Source: an uncultured Sphingomonadaceae bacterium
GTDB taxonomy: Bacteria; Pseudomonadota; Alphaproteobacteria; Sphingomonadales; Sphingomonadaceae
Length of the DNA: 64,000 bases
NCBI GenBank assembly: GCA_947499255.1
Contig: CANMNF010000002.1
Coordinates: forward strand, 880,430-944,429
Direction of reading: 5' to 3'
This document shows, one piece after another, positions 27,504 through 36,209 of this stretch; positions within the stretch are counted from its first letter, which is position 1; each line of letters begins with the position of its first letter. The notes beneath the pieces are model-generated. The model was not told where the DNA came from. It did no database searches and was given only the letters and a program-made list of their open reading frames with translations. The translations under genes and the position numbers were made by a program.

Positions 27504-27549
27504 CGTCATATCGTGCACCGTATCCTCCACACTCATATCGCCATATCTT
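27504..27549. promoter_or_regulatory. Two copies of the GATATGG(TG)CGATATGA-like element between divergent xylD and xylA
   Basis: Reverse complements GGATACGGTGCACGATATGACG (27504-27525) and AAGATATGGCGATATGA (27533-27549), compared with GCGATATGGTGCGATATGACG at 22610-22630. Confidence 0.45.
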
Positions 27550-27829
27550 GCCGCGATCGTGTTCATACGATCGGGACGCTGTGGCTTTGCGCAAACCTTA
27601 CTGATTTTGAAAGCCAAAAAGCATTATTTCTGTCGCAATCACCAGGAAGTCATCCCAAATCAGAAACAATCATGTCTGTGCACGGAGCATAGCTGCTGAA
27701 AACCCGTTTTGCTATCCAGCGGGTATGGTGATGAAATCCTCGTTGCCGGTTGCATCGCGGGTGCGTTGTGGTAGCTCGACGGGGAATCGCAAACGCGCCC
27801 ATCATGGCGCATAATTATCGGAGTGATCA

Positions 27830-29395
27830 ATGTTGATTGACGGTCGTCTTTTTATTGCAGGCCAGAGACGAGGCGGCAGTCCTGGTTTCCGCGCGCTTGA
27901 TGTATCTACGCTGGAAGAACTGGAAGAAACCTTCACCAGTGCCAACGCGCAGGATGTCGAAACAGCGTGTGCAGCCGCTGCTGCAGCGCAAAGCGATTAC
28001 GCCTCGCGCCCGCTTGCCGAACGCGCATCGTTCCTGCGCCTTGTCGCCACTAAAATCGATGCGTTGGGCGATACCCTGACCCAGCGCGCTATGCGCGAAA
28101 GCGGCTTGCCCGAAGCGCGCCTTAATGGTGAGCGCGGACGTACCGTGGGCCAGTTGCGCCTGTTCGCCGACGAAGTTGAAAATGGCGCTTGGCAAGGCGT
28201 CCGGATAGACCATGCCGATGCCGAACGCACACCGCCCAAGCCAGATCTGCGACTGCGCATGATCCCGCTTGGTCCAGTGGCGGTTTTCGGAGCATCGAAT
28301 TTCCCGCTCGCATTTTCTGTAGCTGGCGGGGATACCGCATCTGCGCTGGCGGCTGGTTGCTGCGTCGTTGTGAAAGGCCACCCCGCGCATCCCGGCACTT
28401 CCGAACTGGTCGCAACCGCAATTACCGAAGCGGTTGCAGAAGCTGGAATGCCAGCGGGTGTGTTCTCACTGTTGAACGGCACCGATAATGCGCTTGGTGA
28501 AATGCTGGTGAAAGACCCGCATATCACTGCGGTGGGTTTTACCGGGTCACGCGGGGGCGGCCTGGCTTTGATGCAACATGCTGCAGACCGGCCTGTGCCG
28601 ATCCCCGTCTATGCAGAGATGAGCAGCATCAATCCTGTCGTGTTGTTGCCCAACAAACTTGCCGAGGCGGCAGAAGATCTTGGCCGCGGTTACGTGGGCT
28701 CGCTCACTCTGGGTGCTGGTCAGTTCTGCACCAATCCGGGTGTCGTGATCGCACTTGCTGACGAGGCGCTCGATCGCTTTTTGGCAGAAGCGGCCACTGC
28801 GATGGAAGACGTTGCTGCACAAACGATGCTGACACCGGCAATTGGTGAGACATTTGAGAAATGCGCTTCGAAAATGGCCAGTCATTCCGATGTCGAAGTG
28901 CTGCAATCGGGAAAAACTGCGGAAAAGAAATCCGGGCAGGCGCATCTGTTTGTCGTCTCAGCGGACCGCTTTATCAGCGACGACGATCTTGCCGAGGAAA
29001 TGTTTGGTCCTTCATCACTCGTTGTGAAATGCACCGATACCGCGCAAATCGCGAAAGTGCTTGAAGCCATGGAAGGCCAGCTCACCGCTAGCGTTCACAT
29101 GAATGAAGCCGATTATCCCGCAGCGCGCGAGCTTATGAGCGTACTGGAACAGCGGGCCGGGCGGATCATCGCCAATGGCTGGCCAACCGGGGTCGATGTG
29201 GCACATGCCATGGTCCATGGTGGCCCATTCCCGGCGACATCGGACGGGCGCAGCACCTCTGTCGGATCGCTTGCAATCGACCGGTTTCTACGCCCTGTGT
29301 CCTATCAGGATATGCCCGCTGAACTGCTTCCCGAAATACTTGGCGATGATCAAACGGGCGGGCTTCGCCGGATTGATGGGGAATATCGCGTTTAA
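27830..29395 (+). CDS. xylA: Aldehyde dehydrogenase, alpha-ketoglutarate semialdehyde (2,5-dioxovalerate) dehydrogenase
   Basis: GPVAVFGASNFPLAFSVAGGDTASALAAGCCVVVKGHPAHPGTSE, GFTGSRGGGLAL, YAEMSSINPVVLLP, LGAGQFCTNPG; completes the Weimberg set. Confidence 0.87.
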   Translation: MLIDGRLFIAGQRRGGSPGFRALDVSTLEELEETFTSANAQDVETACAAAAAAQSDYASRPLAERASFLRLVATKIDALGDTLTQRAMRESGLPEARLNGERGRTVGQLRLFADEVENGAWQGVRIDHADAERTPPKPDLRLRMIPLGPVAVFGASNFPLAFSVAGGDTASALAAGCCVVVKGHPAHPGTSELVATAITEAVAEAGMPAGVFSLLNGTDNALGEMLVKDPHITAVGFTGSRGGGLALMQHAADRPVPIPVYAEMSSINPVVLLPNKLAEAAEDLGRGYVGSLTLGAGQFCTNPGVVIALADEALDRFLAEAATAMEDVAAQTMLTPAIGETFEKCASKMASHSDVEVLQSGKTAEKKSGQAHLFVVSADRFISDDDLAEEMFGPSSLVVKCTDTAQIAKVLEAMEGQLTASVHMNEADYPAARELMSVLEQRAGRIIANGWPTGVDVAHAMVHGGPFPATSDGRSTSVGSLAIDRFLRPVSYQDMPAELLPEILGDDQTGGLRRIDGEYRV

Positions 29396-29451
29396 GCCTG
29401 TGATGCAGCGCGCCTCTCAAGATGGGGCGCTGATACAATAATGGCAAATTC

Positions 29452-29499
29452 AGGCCGACTGTTCTTGTGATAACTCACAAGGCAGTCGGCCTTTTTTTC
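29452..29499 (+). terminator. Rho-independent terminator downstream of xylA
   Basis: AGGCCGACTG-TT-CTTGTGA-TAAC-TCACAAG-G-CAGTCGGCCT followed by TTTTTTCT. Confidence 0.9.
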
Positions 29500-29633
29500 T
29501 AAAGAAGGCAGGTAGGTGCGACGGAGGGCTTGGCAAGAAGCCTCGCCTTTCATGGCACCCCTCAAGAAAGCCGCAGGGCCTGTTCGTCCACGCCAAGCCG
29601 CAAACGCAGCGCCACGCGTCCTGTTGGGAGGTT

Positions 29634-31034
29634 TTATGCCAGGGCCGCCTGATGTTCGTTCCACATCGCGGCGTAGGACGAGATATCATGGCCGAGCGGT
29701 GCAATCCGTCGCAGATCACCAACCGGGCGCAAAGATGGCTCAACCAACCGCAAGGCGCCGAAACTGACATCGTTATGTGCGTTGGCAACGAATATCTGCA
29801 GATCGGGGCGCAGGCTGGCGAGCGCGCGCACCAAAACCTCAGCTTCGGCAAAGCGGCCCTCAACCAGAAGTTTGTTTTGCGTGCCAACCAGTTCGAGCGC
29901 AGCATTGGCGACAAGCGCTGCGTAAAGGCAGGCACCTGCCCGCCGCTCGTACCAGTCTTCGGGTCTGTTGATCCATCCGCCCTCGCCAGACGGGAAAGGC
30001 CCGTTGCCAGGCGATAAAGTGGGCAGCACCATCGCGTCCGCATCCAGCACCGGACCAACCGCGGCCAGCAGATGTGGCTGGTCAGGTTTGATATCGACCT
30101 GATGTGTATCGATTTGGATTAGCGTTTCAATTTCGCGCCCGCCCATGAACCGAGCCGATGGCACCGGGACACCAAACGGGTCTACATTGACCAGGCAATC
30201 GCGGGCTTCGGGCAGATCGTGCAAGTTCACTGTGCTGCGCGCCAAACGCATGGCGATAAACCATGTGCCGGTAGATAGCACCGTGGCCTCTTCGTCCTCG
30301 ATCTGGGCAAAGCCACGCGCGGCAAGCAGCGCAGCGTTGGAATCATGCAAGCCGGCCAGAATCTGGACTTCTGACGACAGGCCGGTTTCTGCAGCGAGCT
30401 CGGGGCGCAGCGTGCCGATGATATCATCGGCACGGCGCAATGGCGCAAAGCGTTCGTCCCAGCCTTGTTTGCGCGCGAGCGAGGAAAAGCTTTGTTCGCT
30501 CACGCTCCATAAATCGGAATGACAACCCAGCGTCGTTACTTCGCTCGCTGCCACACCAGACAGGAACCAAGCCCAATATTGCGGCCAGGGCAGCAAAGTG
30601 GAGTTGGTAATATGCTCAGGGTATTCGCGATCGCTCCAATACAATTGCTGACCAAGATTAAGCCCGGCGGGCAAAGCGGGTGATCCGGTTTGTGCAAAAG
30701 GCGCGCGCATATCCCGATATGCGGCGACCACATCTGCTGGCGGCTGCGCTTCATAATCGAACGGTGCAAATGCGATCGCATGGTCTGCAATCGTGACGGC
30801 CGCCGCGCCGTGTGCGACAGCTACGATATATTCAACAGGATGGTCGGAAAATTCTTTTAGCGATGTCCGAATGAACTCGGCGATGCCTGCCTCATCAAGC
30901 CGTTCGATCCCGCCTGTGAGGACTTTTTCATTCGCACGAGAATGGTTGCCAAGAAGCGTCCCGTCCCGCGACCACAGCGTCACTTTGCTGCGCGTTTTGC
31001 CAATATCAACTACTATAGCGAAACCAGAATTCAC
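29634..31034 (-). CDS. rhaK: FGGY-family carbohydrate kinase, probable L-rhamnulokinase
   Basis: FAIVVDIGKTRSKVTLWSRDG, GLNLGQQLYWSDREYPEH, LAGLHDSNAALLAARG, STGTWFIAM; GTG at 31034 has a strong SD (GGAGG-TTTGG-GTG); the track uses an ATG at 31067. Confidence 0.83.
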   Translation of the reverse strand: MNSGFAIVVDIGKTRSKVTLWSRDGTLLGNHSRANEKVLTGGIERLDEAGIAEFIRTSLKEFSDHPVEYIVAVAHGAAAVTIADHAIAFAPFDYEAQPPADVVAAYRDMRAPFAQTGSPALPAGLNLGQQLYWSDREYPEHITNSTLLPWPQYWAWFLSGVAASEVTTLGCHSDLWSVSEQSFSSLARKQGWDERFAPLRRADDIIGTLRPELAAETGLSSEVQILAGLHDSNAALLAARGFAQIEDEEATVLSTGTWFIAMRLARSTVNLHDLPEARDCLVNVDPFGVPVPSARFMGGREIETLIQIDTHQVDIKPDQPHLLAAVGPVLDADAMVLPTLSPGNGPFPSGEGGWINRPEDWYERRAGACLYAALVANAALELVGTQNKLLVEGRFAEAEVLVRALASLRPDLQIFVANAHNDVSFGALRLVEPSLRPVGDLRRIAPLGHDISSYAAMWNEHQAALA

Positions 31035-31092
31035 CCAAACCTCCGAGACGCTATTGCGGTCCAACATCGTGATCGTTGGTTAGCGAAATTGA

Positions 31093-31104
31093 TTGCAATT
31101 GCAA
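31093..31104. promoter_or_regulatory. Perfect 12-bp palindrome TTGCAATTGCAA in the rhaK/rhaD divergent promoter
   Basis: Read directly between the predicted starts of rhaK (31034) and rhaD (31128). Confidence 0.4.
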
Positions 31105-31127
31105 ATGCCGGTAGATATGGCGGCGCT

Positions 31128-33239
31128 ATGAATATGCACACGACAAAGGCGGGAAAAGCCGTCTCATTCGCGATCCCTGTCAACCGTTGGGACGAACAAG
31201 AAGCATCCGGCAAGAGCGAGGCGGAATTGCTTCTATACCGCTCCAATCTTCTGGGCGCGGATTTGACTGTCACCAATTTTGGCGGTGGTAACACCTCGGC
31301 CAAAGTTATGGAAACAGACCCGCTGACCGGCGAACAGGTTGAAGTGCTGTGGGTCAAAGGATCAGGCGGCGACATCGGCTCCATGGGGCTGGATGGTTTT
31401 TCGACGCTCTATCAAGAAAAACTTCTTGCGCTTGAATCGCATTATGCAGGCGAAGAGGATGACGACAAGATGGTCGGCTTCCTGCCGCACTGCACGTTCA
31501 ATTTGAACAGCCGTGCAGCCAGTATCGACACGCCGCTGCATTCATTGCTGCCTTACAAACATATCGATCACGTCCATCCCGATGCCATCATCGCTCTGGC
31601 AGCATCCAGTGGCGGAGAAGCCGCTACCAAGGAATTGTGGGGCGAGGATATTGGCTGGTTGCCGTGGAAGCGTCCCGGTTTCACACTCGGTGTTCAGATC
31701 CGCGATTTCGCTCGTGCCAACCCGAAAGCAAAGGGCGCGATGCTGGCAGGCCATGGCATCATCTGCTGGGCCGATACGGCAAAAGATTGCTATGACCAGT
31801 CAGTTCGCCTGATTGCCGAAGCGGCCGATTTCCTGAATGCCAAGCAGGCTGCTGAAGGTGCATTTGGTGGCCCCAAAGTCGAGGTGAAGGAAGATCGCAA
31901 AGCAATAGCTGCTGATCTGATGCCGCGTCTGCGCGGGCTGATGACTGGTGCGCGTCGCAAAGTTGGCCACTTTTCGGATGATGATGCTACGCTTGAATTT
32001 GTATGCGGATCGGATTTTGAGCGGCTTGCCGCGCTTGGCACATCGTGCCCCGATCACTTCCTGCGGACCAAAATCGCGCCGCTGACACTTGATGCCGATC
32101 GTTTGACGGACGACGCTTATCTTGCGCAATCAATTGCTGATTATCGCGAAATGTATGGTGCTTATTATGAACGCTGCAAGCGCGATAATTCTCCGGCTGT
32201 ACGCGATGCTAATCCGGTGGTTGTGCTGGTTCCAGGCGTTGGCCGAATTACTTTTGCCAAAGATAAATCGACTGCGCGTATTGCGGGCGAATTCTATCTC
32301 AATGCAATCAACGTGATGCGCGGTGCCGAAGCGGTCGGTGATTATATCGCGTTGGACGAACAAGAAGCGTTCGATATCGAATACTGGCTGCTCGAAGAAG
32401 CAAAGTTGCAGCGTATGCCGGCTCCCAAGGAAATGGTCGGTAAAGTCGCTTTGGTAACCGGCGGCGCGGGCGGCATTGGTGCTGCCACTGCGCGGCAATT
32501 GCTGTCGCAGGGTGCCTGCGTGATGTTGGCCGATCTCAATGCAGATAGCGTGGAGGAAGTATCGGATGGCTTTGCCAAGTCTTTTGGCAAGGATGTGGTG
32601 CGCTTCGTGGCTTGCGATGTGACGGATGAAAGCCAGGTCGCCAATGCGATTGAGGCATGTGCGGTGGAATTTGGCGGGCTGGATATCGTGGTTGCCAATG
32701 CCGGCATTGCATCTTCTGCTCCCGTTGAAGAAACAACGCTCGCTTTGTGGGACAAGAATTTCGATGTCCTGTCGCAAGGCTATTTCCTGACCGCCAAGCA
32801 TTCCTGGCCATTGCTGAAAGCTATGGCGGAGCAGGGCGGTACGAGCGTGGTTTTCATCGGCTCGAAAAACGCGGTTGCGGCGGCCAAAAACGCTAGCGCT
32901 TATGCCAGCGCCAAAGCGGCAGCCAATCACCTTGGTCGGTGCCTGGCGCTGGAAGGTGCTGATGATGGCATTCGTGTCAACATCGTCAATCCCGATGCGG
33001 TGATCAAAGGCAGCCGGATATGGGATGGCGATTGGCGGCAGGAACGGGCCGGCGCGCACGGGATCAATGCCGGCGAGGAACTGGAAGAGCATTATCGTAA
33101 TCGCTCAATGCTCAAGCGTTCCGTTCTGCCCGAAGATATCGCTGAGGCGGTCTTCTGGCTGGCCAGCGATGCATCCGCCAAATCGACCGGCAATATGATA
33201 AACGTCGATGGCGGCAACGCTCAGGCGTTTACGCGCTAA
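31128..33239 (+). CDS. rhaD: Bifunctional rhamnulose-1-phosphate aldolase / short-chain (lactaldehyde) dehydrogenase
   Basis: N-terminal class II aldolase (TNFGGGNTSAKV, WVKGSGGDIGSM, HIDHVHPDAIIALAAS) fused to C-terminal SDR (GKVALVTGGAGGIGAATARQL, VVANAGIASSAPVEET, YASAKAAANHLGRCLALE); ATG at 31128. Confidence 0.93.
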   Translation: MNMHTTKAGKAVSFAIPVNRWDEQEASGKSEAELLLYRSNLLGADLTVTNFGGGNTSAKVMETDPLTGEQVEVLWVKGSGGDIGSMGLDGFSTLYQEKLLALESHYAGEEDDDKMVGFLPHCTFNLNSRAASIDTPLHSLLPYKHIDHVHPDAIIALAASSGGEAATKELWGEDIGWLPWKRPGFTLGVQIRDFARANPKAKGAMLAGHGIICWADTAKDCYDQSVRLIAEAADFLNAKQAAEGAFGGPKVEVKEDRKAIAADLMPRLRGLMTGARRKVGHFSDDDATLEFVCGSDFERLAALGTSCPDHFLRTKIAPLTLDADRLTDDAYLAQSIADYREMYGAYYERCKRDNSPAVRDANPVVVLVPGVGRITFAKDKSTARIAGEFYLNAINVMRGAEAVGDYIALDEQEAFDIEYWLLEEAKLQRMPAPKEMVGKVALVTGGAGGIGAATARQLLSQGACVMLADLNADSVEEVSDGFAKSFGKDVVRFVACDVTDESQVANAIEACAVEFGGLDIVVANAGIASSAPVEETTLALWDKNFDVLSQGYFLTAKHSWPLLKAMAEQGGTSVVFIGSKNAVAAAKNASAYASAKAAANHLGRCLALEGADDGIRVNIVNPDAVIKGSRIWDGDWRQERAGAHGINAGEELEEHYRNRSMLKRSVLPEDIAEAVFWLASDASAKSTGNMINVDGGNAQAFTR

Positions 33240-33267
33240 CAGCGCAAAAGCGCGTGCGGAGAGGTTT

Positions 33268-34560
33268 ATGACACAGTTTCCAATTTCCACCGATCTGGTG
33301 GCCGAGCACAATAATGGTGACCGGCCCGCACTAGACGAAGATTATGCAGCGTTGTCTGCACGGCTTGCCCGCAAGGGTATGAATATCGATTCAATCAAGG
33401 ATCAGGTGAAGGATTTCGGCGTCGCCGTGCCAAGCTGGGGGGCAGGGCGCGGCGGAACGCGCTTCGCCAAATTCCCTCTCGCCGGTGAGCCAACCAATAT
33501 TCACGAGAAGCTGGAAGATTGTGCGGTTATCCATCAATTGGGACAAGCGACCCCAAGAGTGAGCCCGCATTTTCCTTGGGATTGCGTGGATGATTACGGT
33601 GCTTTGCGTGAAGAAGCGGCAGATCTGGGTCTGGGTTTTGACGCGGTCAATTCAAATACTTTTCAAGATCAGGTCGGACAGGCGCAAACCTATGCCACCG
33701 GCTCCCTTGCCTCAACGGTGCCGGCCACACGTGAACAGGCTGTTGCGCACAATATCGATTGTATAGAAATCGGTCGGAAGCTGGGGTCTGAATCGCTCAC
33801 CGTGTGGGTGGGTGATGGGACCAATTTTCCAGGCCAGCAAGATCTTGGCAGTTCGTTTGACCGCTATGTCGAAGCGGCGTCGCAAATTTATGCAGCGCTT
33901 CCCGATGACTGGACGATGATGCTTGAACACAAGATGTTCGAACCGGCTTTTTACTCCAGCATCATTTCTGACTGGGGCAGTTCGCTAATGGCCGCGCAAG
34001 AGCTGGGCGAAAAAGCCAAATGTCTGGTTGATCTGGGTCATCATGCGCCAAATGTGAATATTGAGCAGATTGTCGCGCGTCTCAACCGTGCCGGCAAGCT
34101 TGGCGGGTTCCATTTCAACGACAGCAAATATGGCGATGACGATCTGGATAGCGGCAGTATCAATCCTCACCAATTGTTCCTGGTATTCAATGAATTGGTA
34201 GAAGCGGCCAATAAGAGCGATGGTCCGTTCAACCCCTCCTACATGATCGATCAATCGCACAATGTGACCGACCCGATTGAAAGCATGATCTCTTCGTCCG
34301 AGACGATTGCAGGGTGTTATGCCAAGGCACTGCTTGTTGATCGCGATGCGTTGCACGCGGCGCAGCATGATAATGACGTGATGTTGGCGTTTCGCACCCT
34401 GCGCGCCGCTTACAGCACCGATGTTGCACCTATTCTGGCCATGGCACGTGCCGAAAACGGCGGGGCGATTGACTGGCTTGGCGTATATCGCAAGAGCCAG
34501 TATCGTGAGCGCAAAGCGCAAGAACGCAAGGCCGTGGGTTTGGGCGCAGGTATCGTCTGA
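33268..34560 (+). CDS. rhaI: L-rhamnose isomerase (RhaI type)
   Basis: AVPSWGAGRGGTRFAKFPLAGEPTNIHEKLEDCAVIHQLGQATPRVSPHFPWD, VWVGDGTNFPGQQDL, VDLGHHAPNVNIEQIVARL, GGFHFNDSKYGDDDLDSGSINP; SD GGAGAGG before ATG 33268. Confidence 0.93.
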   Translation: MTQFPISTDLVAEHNNGDRPALDEDYAALSARLARKGMNIDSIKDQVKDFGVAVPSWGAGRGGTRFAKFPLAGEPTNIHEKLEDCAVIHQLGQATPRVSPHFPWDCVDDYGALREEAADLGLGFDAVNSNTFQDQVGQAQTYATGSLASTVPATREQAVAHNIDCIEIGRKLGSESLTVWVGDGTNFPGQQDLGSSFDRYVEAASQIYAALPDDWTMMLEHKMFEPAFYSSIISDWGSSLMAAQELGEKAKCLVDLGHHAPNVNIEQIVARLNRAGKLGGFHFNDSKYGDDDLDSGSINPHQLFLVFNELVEAANKSDGPFNPSYMIDQSHNVTDPIESMISSSETIAGCYAKALLVDRDALHAAQHDNDVMLAFRTLRAAYSTDVAPILAMARAENGGAIDWLGVYRKSQYRERKAQERKAVGLGAGIV

Positions 34561-34586
34561 GCAAAACGTCCTGCAAAACTGTGGGG

Positions 34587-35795
34587 ATGAGAATGGTTGA
34601 TATGGGACGCGGGTTCCGCATGATGATCGGGGCTTTGTTGCCGGTTGGACTGGCGCTGACTGGTTGCACCGCCACCATGGCGGATCGTCCGGCAACTATG
34701 ACGCAACAAGGCCACTGGTCTCAAGCTGATGCTGCAACTGCGCTTGCGGTGGCCAATAAGGCGGCCAATTGGCAGCTGGCCAATATGGACAATCCCCAGG
34801 AGTGGATAAACTACATTTCTGGCGAAACGGAAAATCCCGTTGGCTGGGTGCAGGCAACCTTTTTGCTCGGCCTTGCTGACTATGCGGCGGCTACCAAGCA
34901 GCCCGGATATGTGGCTTGGCTTGAATCGATTGCCATGCGGGAACGATGGAAGCTGGCGAAGCGGCCGTTTCACGCTGATGACCATTTGATCGGACAGGTA
35001 TATTTCGATCTGGCTGATGCCAATGTGGAAACCGCAAACCTTGTGCCCACACGCACCGGACTTGATTATGTTCTGGCCAACCGCCCGACCAATACGCTTA
35101 TGCATCCGCAAGCCGATGGTGATCCGCGATGCCATGCGCGCTGGTGTTGGGCGGATGCCTTGTTCATGGCACCAGCGACATGGTGGGATGCTGCCAAGGC
35201 TTTCGACGATGATAAATATGCGCAGTTTGCGCATGAGGAATTTGTAGCGTCAGCCGATCTGTTGTTCGACAAGGACGAAGCCTTGTTCTTTCGTGACAGC
35301 CGCTTTTTTGACATGCGCGGAGAAGACGATGAGAAACTGTTCTGGAGCCGTGGCAATGGTTGGGTTTATGGCGGCCTTGTCAATTTGCTGCGCATAATGG
35401 ACGACAGTGATCCGCGTCGACCATATTACCGCGACCTGTTTGTCAAAATGTCCGATCGTCTTGTCGAATTGCAAACCGATAACGGCATGTGGCGCGCTTC
35501 TCTGCTTGCTACAAGCGCTACTCCACCTGAAACCAGCGGAACCGGCTTCTTCACCTATGGTTTGGCCTGGGGATTGAACGAGGGCATTTTGTCCGGGGCG
35601 CAGTATGATCGTGCTGCGAAATCGGGGTGGGATGCCTTGATGCGCAATGTGGACGAGGATGGCCGTTTGGGCTTTGTACAACAGGTCGGTGCGCGCCCTG
35701 CGGGTGTAAAGCAGGAAGACAGCCAGTATTATGGCACAGGAGCGATGCTGTTTGCGGCCTCGCAGGTCATCGAGCTGGGTTCCAACGCTCGCTAA
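34587..35795 (+). CDS. GH105-family unsaturated uronyl (rhamnogalacturonyl/glucuronyl) hydrolase, predicted lipoprotein
   Basis: Lipobox LALTGC; GWVQATFLLGLADYA, HADDHLIGQVYFDLA, CHARWCWADALFMAPATW, FWSRGNGWVYGGLVNLL, ETSGTGFFTYGLAWGLNEGIL. Confidence 0.87.
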   Translation: MRMVDMGRGFRMMIGALLPVGLALTGCTATMADRPATMTQQGHWSQADAATALAVANKAANWQLANMDNPQEWINYISGETENPVGWVQATFLLGLADYAAATKQPGYVAWLESIAMRERWKLAKRPFHADDHLIGQVYFDLADANVETANLVPTRTGLDYVLANRPTNTLMHPQADGDPRCHARWCWADALFMAPATWWDAAKAFDDDKYAQFAHEEFVASADLLFDKDEALFFRDSRFFDMRGEDDEKLFWSRGNGWVYGGLVNLLRIMDDSDPRRPYYRDLFVKMSDRLVELQTDNGMWRASLLATSATPPETSGTGFFTYGLAWGLNEGILSGAQYDRAAKSGWDALMRNVDEDGRLGFVQQVGARPAGVKQEDSQYYGTGAMLFAASQVIELGSNAR

Positions 35796-36142
35796 CTCTT
35801 ACCCATTGGATACGTAGCACGCCGGCCATACTCCATGCGGCTGCGCTTATGCCTGCGCGCAAAAAAGCTTGGGCGTTGTTCGGCGCTCTAGTCGCCATTG
35901 TCGGCTTGCCGGGTGTAGATAGTACGCTGCCTGGTAAGGCGCGGTCTTTCGCGCCATTCCGTCGGAGCTGGTGGACGAACCGTAGCTCGCATTGCGCGCC
36001 GAGGTGAATGTACATGCTTCGTGGCCAGCAATAGCCATGTTTTGGCAAGGACATGCGATGGCTGACAGCAAAGCTCAGCGATGCAGATCAATCCCAGGTT
36101 GGACTAAGCCGCGATATTCCTACTGCACCTGGTAGTGAACGT

Positions 36143-36178
36143 AAAAGCGGCGGTCGCAGCGTTTGCTACAACCGCCGC
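36143..36178 (-). terminator. Putative Rho-independent terminator for the beta-helix gene
   Basis: On the - strand GCGGCGGT...ACCGCCGC stem followed by TTTTAC, just downstream of the stop at 36210. Confidence 0.65.
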
Positions 36179-36209
36179 AAAGCGAACTGTTTTTTGACTG
36201 ACGCCTGTC

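Noticed and set aside
22716-29395. Possibility that the FAH/SDR/SMP-30/IlvD-Edd/ALDH set is a new sugar-acid pathway
   Set aside because: The SDR and dehydratase match the known D-xylose Weimberg enzymes (XylB, XylD) closely enough that a novel pathway is unnecessary; substrate could still be L-arabinose, to be tested.
29450-30058. ORF 29450..30058 (-, 202 aa) as a separate gene
   Set aside because: Runs through the xylA terminator and overlaps rhaK in another frame; no domain recognised.
35767-36091. Small overlapping - strand ORFs as genuine genes
   Set aside because: No conserved motif or convincing ribosome-binding site; left as an unexplained region only.
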